Positions 33,556-40,216 of a stretch of 40,216 nucleotides of DNA are shown here, one piece after another. A program made the position numbers and the translations under genes. Below the pieces are notes generated by a model, which made no database searches, was not told the origin of the DNA, and was given only the letters and a program-made list of their open reading frames with translations. Every line of letters starts with the position of its first letter. The first letter of the stretch is position 1. Source of the stretch: UMGS1002 sp964570825 (lineage in GTDB: Bacteria; Bacillota; Clostridia; Oscillospirales; CAG-272); NCBI GenBank assembly GCA_964570825.1, contig CAZMZJ010000018.1, forward strand, positions 1 through 40,216, given 5' to 3'.

Positions 33556-33660
33556 ATGCTGACTAAAATAGCTAATACGGCTTTGGCAGCTGTGATTTTT
33601 GCACGGTATTTTATTCTGAGATACTGTGCAGACCCAATAAGAAAGGTACGGAATATTTGA
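33556..33660 (+). CDS. Possible 34-residue small membrane protein
   Basis: ATG 33556 opens a 34-codon frame encoding a hydrophobic stretch (ANTALAAVIFARYFILRY) and a basic end (RKVRNI). GGAGG (33549-33553) stands two bases before the ATG, closer than ideal. The stop TGA (33658-33660) overlaps the TTG candidate start of moxR, which would allow coupling. No family is recognised; it could be a leader peptide or chance. Confidence 0.3.
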   Translation: MLTKIANTALAAVIFARYFILRYCADPIRKVRNI

Positions 33661-34649
33661 AAATGAACAACGACACAGTTAAGCACGGCGCAGGTCTTGA
33701 CGCGAAGGCAGATCACGTAAAAATTATTGCCGCAATTGATGAAATCGAAAAAGTGATTGTCGGCAAGCGTTCCGAGGTTATAATGCTGATGACAGCTCTT
33801 TTGTCCGGCTCGCACGTTCTTATTGAGGACGTTCCCGGGACTGGTAAAACCTCGCTTGCGGCATCTCTCGCAAAAGTGACCGGCCTTGTTTTCAAACGCG
33901 CCCAGTTTACCCCTGACGTCATGGCATCCGACATAACCGGCTTCAACATATATAACCGTCAGAAGGAGTGCTTCGAGTTTCGCGAAGGGCTTGTGATGTG
34001 CAATTTGCTGCTGGCAGACGAGGTCAACCGCGCCTCGCCGAAAACGCAGTCGGCCCTGCTTGAGGCAATGGAGGAAAGCCGTGTGACGGTTGACGGAGTG
34101 ACATATCAGATCCCCGATCCTTTTATGGTCATAGCCACCCAGAACCCGACGGGATATGTGGGCACATATCCGCTGCCCGAGGCGCAGCTCGACCGGTTTG
34201 CGCTCAAGATCAACATGGGGTATCCTTCGGCTGACGAGGAGGTCAGCATCATCAAGGCGCGGCATGGCGTAAATCCGATAGATATGATTAAAGAGGTTAT
34301 CGGAATTGATGAAATCCGGGCTATGCGCAGATATGTTTCGGACATACACATCGACGACGAGCTATACGGCTATATTGTCGCACTTGTGACTGCCACGAGG
34401 AAGCATCCGCAGCTTGCTCTCGGGGCGAGCCCGCGCGCGTCGGTCGCTCTCATGCATCTGGCGCAGGCGTACGCCTTTATCCGCGGACGCGATTATGTCC
34501 TTCCGGACGATATCGGCGCGCTCTACCGGTCTGCAATCGGGCACCGGCTTATGCTCCGCCAGGAGGCAAAGCTTGCAAACCAGTCAGCCGACAGCATCCT
34601 TGGCGAGATACTCCGCGCGACAGACGTGCCTTACAAGGGAAAGAGATGA
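33657..34649 (+). CDS. MoxR-type AAA+ ATPase
   Basis: A 330-residue chaperone-like AAA+ ATPase of the MoxR family. Walker A is in EDVPGTGKTSLA (about residues 59-70), Walker B in NLLLADEVNRASPKTQSALL, sensor 1 in VIATQNPTGYVGTYPLPEAQ, and the C-terminal lid ends with GASPRASVALMHLAQAYAFI; all are typical. The start is either TTG 33657, ten bases after GAAAGG, or ATG 33663; the difference is two residues. It heads an operon with a DUF58 protein and a transglutaminase-like membrane protein, a grouping widely conserved in bacteria. Characterised MoxR relatives help mature or activate VWA-domain partners, so the DUF58 protein is the likely client. Confidence 0.93.
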   Translation: MKMNNDTVKHGAGLDAKADHVKIIAAIDEIEKVIVGKRSEVIMLMTALLSGSHVLIEDVPGTGKTSLAASLAKVTGLVFKRAQFTPDVMASDITGFNIYNRQKECFEFREGLVMCNLLLADEVNRASPKTQSALLEAMEESRVTVDGVTYQIPDPFMVIATQNPTGYVGTYPLPEAQLDRFALKINMGYPSADEEVSIIKARHGVNPIDMIKEVIGIDEIRAMRRYVSDIHIDDELYGYIVALVTATRKHPQLALGASPRASVALMHLAQAYAFIRGRDYVLPDDIGALYRSAIGHRLMLRQEAKLANQSADSILGEILRATDVPYKGKR

Positions 34650-34659
34650 AAGATAAAAG

Positions 34660-36156
34660 ATGAAAATGATGGACGCTGCAACAGATAAAAAAACGTCCGG
34701 CGGGGAGAAAACCTATCCGGTAATCTCACTGACAGGCAATTTTGTTATATATTTAATAATATTTATAGCGGCGCTCATATTCACGCAGGCGCTGCGCTCG
34801 ACGGCGTCGAATATTTTCTTCGGTTTTATCTTCTTTTTGCCGTGGGTTATGCTTGTATATTCCTTGGCTGCAAAATCGGCTATCAAAGTATATCTGCTTT
34901 CCGATTCGGCCACGATACAGAAGCTTGACCCGTACAAATACCAGCTCAGGGTTATAAACGAATCGGTGCTGCCGTATCCGTTCATCGATGCGAAGCTGAT
35001 GCTTCCCCAGGCTAACAGCGTGCGCTGCATAGAACGTTCCGTTAGAATAGCGATGCCGCCGCTGTCGTCGTATACCGTTAAAAACACGGTTAAGTTCCGT
35101 TTCCGCGGCACGTACGAGATCGGCGTCAAATATATATATATTTATGATTTTTTCAGAATTATAAGGATCCGTTCGGACGTGACTCTTTATGATACGGTAT
35201 CGGTGCTTCCGCGCCGGCTTTTCATGAAGGGAGGAGAAACAAGTGCTGTTTCCGACTCTGCGAAGGAGACAAAGAAGGATCCTTATTCTTACGAGAAAAT
35301 CGAAATCAGCGATATACGCGAGTACAGATCCGGGGACCCGCTGAAAAGCATCCACTGGAATCTTTCCTCAAAATCAGAGGAGTTCATGGTGCGCGATTAC
35401 GACACAGGCGCATCCAAGAAGACGTATATATACTGCGACATGTCGGCGCGTTTTCCGGCGGAGCCTCCATTAAAACCGGCCGCCGAGGAGCTGAAGCATA
35501 AAGGGAAGAAGAAAGAGAAAAAAACAAACGAAGAAACCGCTGCGGACGAACGCATAAAGAAACGCAAAAAAGCTGCAGAAGCCGCTCTTCAAAACAGTAT
35601 GGCGGTAGAAACAGAGAATGCGCCGGCACAAAGGAAGTCCGAGCCTGACGTCAACGAGCTTGCCGACGACAGGTTTTACGACGACATGAACGAATACTGC
35701 GCCGACGGTGTGGTCGAGCTGGCTGTGGCAGTTGTGCTGCGCGAGCTAAGGGACAATAACGAATGTACTCTTTTCTGGTTTGACAGACGTTCCGAGTCGG
35801 GGGTGTATTCGTTTACGCTGCGCGGGATTGAGGACTTCAATGCTGTTTACCGGCTTTTTGCCACCGCGCCGCTCTGTCCGGCTGAAGACAACGTTGCGCG
35901 GCTGTCGGCGATGGTCGGAGACACGCAGGATGTCAAGCAGCTGTATGTCACCTCTGCGATTGACGCCGACGCTGTACGGGAGTTTTGTTCGATGCCGAGC
36001 GCTGCGGCGGGCACGTCGTTCGGGTCATCCGGGATTATTCTTTATAATCCCGAGGAAAGATTTGCGCACGTGAGCGAAAGGAAACTCTACATCGAAGGCT
36101 GCCGGGCGCAGCTTGCCTCAAAGGGTCTGAAGCTCGCCGAGGGAAGAATTGATTGA
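34660..36156 (+). CDS. DUF58 / VWA-like membrane protein with Lys-rich insert
   Basis: A 498-residue protein with two adjacent membrane segments near the N-terminus (~25-75), a beta-rich region, and then the DUF58 signature ISDIREYRSGDPLKSIHWNL (about residues 213-232). The VWA-like part begins at KKTYIYCDMSARF, where the metal-site motif DxSxS is altered to DMSAR (D about 260). Right after it lies a highly charged insert of some 60 residues (KHKGKKKEKKTNEE, ERIKKRKKAAEAAL), probably unstructured. The fold then resumes with VVELAVAVVLRELRDNNECT. ATG 34660 has no strong ribosome site, and ATGs at 34666 and 34669 are alternatives. It is ten bases downstream of moxR and overlaps the next gene. 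Confidence 0.88.
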   Translation: MKMMDAATDKKTSGGEKTYPVISLTGNFVIYLIIFIAALIFTQALRSTASNIFFGFIFFLPWVMLVYSLAAKSAIKVYLLSDSATIQKLDPYKYQLRVINESVLPYPFIDAKLMLPQANSVRCIERSVRIAMPPLSSYTVKNTVKFRFRGTYEIGVKYIYIYDFFRIIRIRSDVTLYDTVSVLPRRLFMKGGETSAVSDSAKETKKDPYSYEKIEISDIREYRSGDPLKSIHWNLSSKSEEFMVRDYDTGASKKTYIYCDMSARFPAEPPLKPAAEELKHKGKKKEKKTNEETAADERIKKRKKAAEAALQNSMAVETENAPAQRKSEPDVNELADDRFYDDMNEYCADGVVELAVAVVLRELRDNNECTLFWFDRRSESGVYSFTLRGIEDFNAVYRLFATAPLCPAEDNVARLSAMVGDTQDVKQLYVTSAIDADAVREFCSMPSAAAGTSFGSSGIILYNPEERFAHVSERKLYIEGCRAQLASKGLKLAEGRID

Positions 36157-39100
36157 TGGGGTTTTTTCAAATGTTTGATAAAAAAAGAAAAAGCAAACCT
36201 GCCTCCGGCGAAATGCCCGCAGCTTCAAAGCCGCGCGGAAGGGCGGGCAAAAAAAAGAACAAGCTGATTGTCCCGGAGGAAAGGCGTCCGATTATCATGC
36301 CGCCGGACAAGGCGGGGATGAGCATTAAGGTGAGGATTCTCGGATATGTCTGCCGCGCGGCGGTGATATTTGCCGCGGTATTCGGGATTGTGTTCTTCAT
36401 TTGCGACGCCCTCAAGCTCGAGGCGCAGGGGCTGACTGTTCCGGCAGAGTTCATAGCGCTGACCATCCTTGCTTCAGTCGCTGTGTTCTCGCTGATGCGG
36501 CTTTCAAAGTATGGACTAATTGGCGGTTCGGTTCTGATTGCCGGAGTGCTCGCGTTGGTCGGAATAAGCGCGGGGGATGTGGCTTTGTTCGCCGAGAAAG
36601 TGCTTGTCACCGCAAAGAATGTGGCGCTGACAAGGCTTTATAACCTCGGATATTACGCAATGTCGAAGTATATGACCGAAATATCATACACTTCGGAGCG
36701 CACGCAGGAATATTACTTCAGGTATGCTGTCGCAATGTTTGCCGTGCTGCTTTCGCTGGTGTTTGTACTGTCTGCAATTAAGCGGGTGCATGTTCTGGTT
36801 CCGGCTGTTATCAGCACAGCCGTTCTCGGCGTGGTGTTTACATACAATATTTCCCGTTCAAACTGGGGAATTGCTATTGTCATCGCGTCGTTTTCCGGCA
36901 TACTTGTAATGTCAGCCTATGACCGACTGTTTTCTGCGGGCCCCGAAAAGAGCGGCAGCAGATTTGACACAAAAACGATACTTTTCGATGAGGACGCGCG
37001 TCCTAAGATGCCGGAAGGCGTGCTTACGAGGTCGGCCGCGCGGATGCTGCGCCGTCAGAAGAGGCTTGAGTACCGCGAGCTGAAGAAAAAGCACAAAAAA
37101 GAGAAAACCGAAATTACTGTTGACGAGGAGCTTTCCGAATATTTCGGCAGTTCTGTCAGGCATAATAAAAAAGCTCAAGGCGTTGCGAAAAAGAAGCTTA
37201 CAAGAGAGGAAAAGCGAGCCGAGAGGGCAAAAAAGCACGAAATCAAGCAGCAGATAGCGAGGGTCAGGAACTATGACCGGGCGGTGGCGGATTCGCGCAC
37301 GGCGCAGGGCGGTTTTGCAGCGTTCGGAATTTTTGCGCTCGCAATGCTGATGCTGATCATTCCGGCCCTCACCGTCAAAAACAGCTTTACAACGATTGAC
37401 GTCATCGACCGGAGGATGGAGTATTACCGCAAATATGTAACGGCCATACTCATGGGCGACGATCCGATACTGGACGAACTGGGGTATGAGAACGACAAGA
37501 GTAACTTTGAACCTCACTCGACGACGGCGGAGAAGCAGGTTTACACCGGCGCAAAGCTGTTCACTGTAGAAACGCAGTATAATACAAATATTTATATGCG
37601 CGGCTGGATAGGCACGGACTATTCAGACGGAGCATGGTATGCGGCATCGTCAGAGCAGCTGGCGGCCTACAGGGCTCTTTACAGCACCTACCTTGACCCG
37701 TCCGAAACAATGTTCAGCAATTTTTACAGTTTTATGAACCCGAAGCTTGTTGAAGCCAAGGATTTCACCTCGAAGATCACAAGCAATCTTAAGTACGGTT
37801 TTATAGCGATGCAGGTAAATGTTTCGCGGGTTGAAACCGGGGATGCGCTTGTGTATATGCCGTCGTTTTACCGGATCAGCGAGGACATAAAACTGCAAAG
37901 GGCCGGGGGATACGGTCTATATAAATACGGGACCTCAGATAAGCTTGACGCTACCTTCGTTAACTATTTCGACGGCATCTATACCGGACGCAAATTCATG
38001 TCGGAGCTTGCTTACGCCTCGGTTTCGAATGTCACGTCCATGAAGAATTCCGACTGGTATAAGAATGTTTCGAACTATATAGCGGAGTACAACGAAGGCT
38101 ACAGGCAGGCGTATGATGAGATAGTGAAATATGCCGAGAAGAAAGCGAAGGGCAAGACGCCGTCTATTGACAGCATAGTGGTGGCGATGTTCACCGAGGC
38201 TCCGGAAAATTTAATAAGCTCAACGGTTGACGAAGCTGCTAAGACCAAGACTATACGCGTTCGGTATGAAAAAGGCATCGCCGATTATGTATACGACACC
38301 GAAACGCTCGAGGAGAAAAGCAGGAAGGTAATTGAATTCACCGTGTTTACGAGTATCGACCCGGTAACGGGTGAGGTCTCCGAAACTACGTATCCATTCA
38401 CCCCTCCAGACCTTTCCCTTGCGATCAGGTTCCGCGAGCTGATGACTGCAGGCGAGAAGCGCGCGCTGGCCTACGCGTATTATTATCAGTATATGTATAC
38501 TGATTTTGTGTACGAAACATATCTCGGAACACAGAGCAGCAAAATAATATCCGACACGCTTGATTCTATACTTGCGTTGCCGGCATCGGTTGTCAGGAGC
38601 ACTGATGAAGATGGCAAGGTGACCGAAACTGCCGTTGCGAAAGATTATTCGAGAGCGGCCGAAAGGAATTCCGGCGACGCCGAGGTTTACGAGCAGCGGC
38701 ATGAGCTGGTGATGGCGATTGTCGATTATCTGAAAAAGAACTACACATATACGCTTGACCCCACGGCGGCCGTTGATGAAACGCTTGACGGCGTCGAAAA
38801 TTTCCTTGCGGTGACAAAGGAAGGGTATTGCGTGCAGTATGCATCGGCGCTTGCGCTGCTGCTACGCGAAGCCGGGATTCCGGCGAGATATGTCGAAGGC
38901 TATGTCGCCTGCGATTTCAGCCGGAATTATAATACGGACGCGGTCGGAAGCTACGTTGCGACGGTGCGTGACCGGAACGCTCACGCGTGGGTCGAGGTCT
39001 GGTACGACGGCATCGGCTGGGTGCAGTACGAAGCGACGCCGGTTTACTACGATGATATGTATGTCAGATATTCGAGCGACGGCGGTTCCTCGACGAGGCC

Positions 39101-39974
39101 GTGGGACAATACCGACAGCGGTACGACAGAGGAGCGGGAGCTGCTTGACAGTATTTACTCGGCAATCGAGTCAGACTCGAGCCTGCTCGAAAGCCTTAAA
39201 AGCCAGGCAAAGCTCCTTATCGGAAGCAAAGAGGTGCTCGGCGCTCTTGACAAAATTGAAAAAGTCATTGAATCGTACCGCAGCGGCTGGCAGGTACAAA
39301 ACGAATATTATACCCTGAACAAGGACGGCGGAAATTACGACAGGGACGATTTCATAGCGAATCTTAAATCCTTTGCTACATCGCTTGAGGAAACGGCAAC
39401 CAATCCGCTTTATTACCAGATAACCCGGATTGACAGCCTTAAGGCGATGAACAAGGCGATCTGGATAATAACTGGTATTGCTGCCGCCGCCGGCGTGCTT
39501 GCGGCTGTCGGGCTGTTCTTAGGGCTGCGTGCAAAAAGAACCGAGAAGAAGCGTTCGGAAGTCATCGAAAGGGTAATCGCCGGGAACTTTGTGGACGGTG
39601 AGAGACAGGCGTTGGCGCGAACCATTGTCGACTGGCTGACGGCGCTGCTTGCGGCATACGGTTCGGCGCCTAAAAAAGGTGAATTCCGTGACGAGTACGC
39701 TAAGCGTCTTGCGTCGGAATATGCCGATATTTTCAAAAACGCGGATAAAGCGGGGGACGAAACGGCTGAAAGCACAAAGCGTGCGGAGGATTCAGGCGAC
39801 GCATATTTCAAAGCAGTATTCGGGGCTGTCGCAGCAGAGGAGTTTGGCTTCGGGATGACGCCTGCCGAGCTTTCCGGAGTTGCGGAATTTTATAAACGCA
39901 TTCGCGCCGATGCGAAGAAGCGCATGAAAACGTTCAAACGCATCGTTTACCATTATATCAAGAGAGTAATTTAG
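36156..39974 (+). CDS. Large TgpA-like transglutaminase-domain membrane protein
   Basis: A 1272-residue membrane protein. The start ATG 36156 shares a base with the DUF58 stop (TGATG), indicating coupled translation; TTG 36153 is an alternative. Several membrane helices lie in residues ~45-265. A very basic cytoplasmic segment follows at ~295-370, one more helix at ~390-410, and then a long extracellular part. The transglutaminase core has C892 (EGYCVQYASALALLLREAG), H943 (NAHAWVEVWYDG) and E959 (YEATP) as the triad. A helix at ~1100-1125 leads to a C-terminal cytoplasmic DUF4129-like region (KKGEFRDEYAKRLASEY). Typical TgpA-like proteins are about 650-750 residues; the surplus is mainly the basic segment and about 450 extracellular residues before the core. 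Confidence 0.88.
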   Translation: MGFFQMFDKKRKSKPASGEMPAASKPRGRAGKKKNKLIVPEERRPIIMPPDKAGMSIKVRILGYVCRAAVIFAAVFGIVFFICDALKLEAQGLTVPAEFIALTILASVAVFSLMRLSKYGLIGGSVLIAGVLALVGISAGDVALFAEKVLVTAKNVALTRLYNLGYYAMSKYMTEISYTSERTQEYYFRYAVAMFAVLLSLVFVLSAIKRVHVLVPAVISTAVLGVVFTYNISRSNWGIAIVIASFSGILVMSAYDRLFSAGPEKSGSRFDTKTILFDEDARPKMPEGVLTRSAARMLRRQKRLEYRELKKKHKKEKTEITVDEELSEYFGSSVRHNKKAQGVAKKKLTREEKRAERAKKHEIKQQIARVRNYDRAVADSRTAQGGFAAFGIFALAMLMLIIPALTVKNSFTTIDVIDRRMEYYRKYVTAILMGDDPILDELGYENDKSNFEPHSTTAEKQVYTGAKLFTVETQYNTNIYMRGWIGTDYSDGAWYAASSEQLAAYRALYSTYLDPSETMFSNFYSFMNPKLVEAKDFTSKITSNLKYGFIAMQVNVSRVETGDALVYMPSFYRISEDIKLQRAGGYGLYKYGTSDKLDATFVNYFDGIYTGRKFMSELAYASVSNVTSMKNSDWYKNVSNYIAEYNEGYRQAYDEIVKYAEKKAKGKTPSIDSIVVAMFTEAPENLISSTVDEAAKTKTIRVRYEKGIADYVYDTETLEEKSRKVIEFTVFTSIDPVTGEVSETTYPFTPPDLSLAIRFRELMTAGEKRALAYAYYYQYMYTDFVYETYLGTQSSKIISDTLDSILALPASVVRSTDEDGKVTETAVAKDYSRAAERNSGDAEVYEQRHELVMAIVDYLKKNYTYTLDPTAAVDETLDGVENFLAVTKEGYCVQYASALALLLREAGIPARYVEGYVACDFSRNYNTDAVGSYVATVRDRNAHAWVEVWYDGIGWVQYEATPVYYDDMYVRYSSDGGSSTRPWDNTDSGTTEERELLDSIYSAIESDSSLLESLKSQAKLLIGSKEVLGALDKIEKVIESYRSGWQVQNEYYTLNKDGGNYDRDDFIANLKSFATSLEETATNPLYYQITRIDSLKAMNKAIWIITGIAAAAGVLAAVGLFLGLRAKRTEKKRSEVIERVIAGNFVDGERQALARTIVDWLTALLAAYGSAPKKGEFRDEYAKRLASEYADIFKNADKAGDETAESTKRAEDSGDAYFKAVFGAVAAEEFGFGMTPAELSGVAEFYKRIRADAKKRMKTFKRIVYHYIKRVI

Positions 39975-39993
39975 CATAATGATACGGATGCGG

Positions 39994-40028
39994 CGGGGAG
40001 CTCCTCAAAAGGGGTTCCCCGTTTTTTT
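39994..40028 (+). terminator. Terminator of the moxR operon
   Basis: CGGGGAGCTCC (39994-40004) pairs with GGGGTTCCCCG (40011-40021), with two G-T pairs, around a six-base loop and followed by seven T bases. Confidence 0.93.
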
Positions 40029-40106
40029 GGTGATTTTGAAATAATGAATTTTAACTGCCTGATTTATGTAAAGCACGCGCGGCAGGTGCAAACGTTAATG
40101 TTTCTC

Positions 40107-40135
40107 TTGACAAAGAAGCGGTTTTTGAGTAAAAT
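40107..40135 (+). promoter_or_regulatory. Promoter of a gene beyond the window
   Basis: TTGACA (40107-40112), a 17-base spacer and TAAAAT (40130-40135). AAGGAG at the last six bases (40211-40216) is probably the ribosome site of that gene. Confidence 0.75.
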
Positions 40136-40184
40136 AGCAGTATGCATGCATATGCAGCATATACACTGCCGCGAGGTGGGTATA

Positions 40185-40202
40185 ATGATCTTTGAAATAT
40201 AA
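40185..40202 (+). other. Possible five-codon upstream open frame (MIFEI)
   Basis: ATG 40185 follows GAGG (40173-40176) at a normal distance of eight bases and stops after five codons, eight bases before the AAGGAG at the window end. It may be a leader peptide or simply chance in a 75-base leader. Confidence 0.3.
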
Positions 40203-40216
40203 ATAAAAACAAGGAG

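Noticed and set aside
33534..34349. Long minus-strand open frame opposite moxR
   Set aside because: It is antisense to a clear MoxR gene, lacks recognisable motifs and a ribosome site, and its composition mirrors the opposite strand.

Overview
The window reads as a piece of the chromosome of a Gram-positive, spore-forming member of the Clostridia, probably an uncultured gut-type species. The clues are a YtvI-type sporulation membrane protein, an EndoA-like MazF, RqcH, a type II pantothenate kinase, strong AGGAGG ribosome sites, and promoters close to TTGACA-17-TATAAT. A run of ten N at 28980-28989 shows that this is a scaffolded draft assembly. There are no rRNA or tRNA genes, no insertion sequences, no phage genes and no CRISPR array that I can see. 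All functions below are read from sequence motifs; no search was run.

Left third (70-15856, + strand). A ROK glucokinase is followed by about 780 bases of non-coding, AT-rich DNA. That stretch ends in a promoter and a foldable leader for a seven-gene operon. The operon encodes a giant secreted sugar-binding protein, a MalF/MalG-type permease pair, a secreted-to-membrane NHL/TPR/YIP1 protein, a very long DUF5696-type protein with an alanine-rich coiled coil inserted in it, and a second permease pair. No ATPase is present, so a shared MsmX-type ATPase elsewhere is expected. The set looks like one uptake machine for a complex carbohydrate and is one of two candidates for a poorly described system.

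Middle (15945-27668, mostly - strand). alaS; type II pantothenate kinase with a tandem Asn-Ser-Ala repeat; a HAD-IIA phosphatase; rqcH; and a COG2509-type FAD protein. Then comes a tightly overlapping three-gene operon: a divergent tRNA-guanine transglycosylase, a chromosomal homologue of the ArmA/Rmt 16S rRNA m7G1405 methyltransferases, and rsmI (2'-O-methylation of C1402). Two of the three products are expected to act three nucleotides apart in the decoding site of 16S rRNA, and the third on the tRNA wobble base. I regard this decoding-centre operon as the most interesting item in the window.

Right third (27828-40216). ytvI; a small membrane protein next to the assembly gap; class II fructose-bisphosphate aldolase; a solitary MazF with an Ala/Pro-rich tail; a long PRPP synthetase; and the MoxR ATPase - DUF58 - transglutaminase (TgpA-like) operon, which is preceded by a leader with two mutually exclusive hairpins and a possible 34-residue small protein. 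The window ends in the promoter and leader of a gene that lies beyond the edge.

Most transcription units can be closed with a predicted promoter and a hairpin terminator; these are listed.
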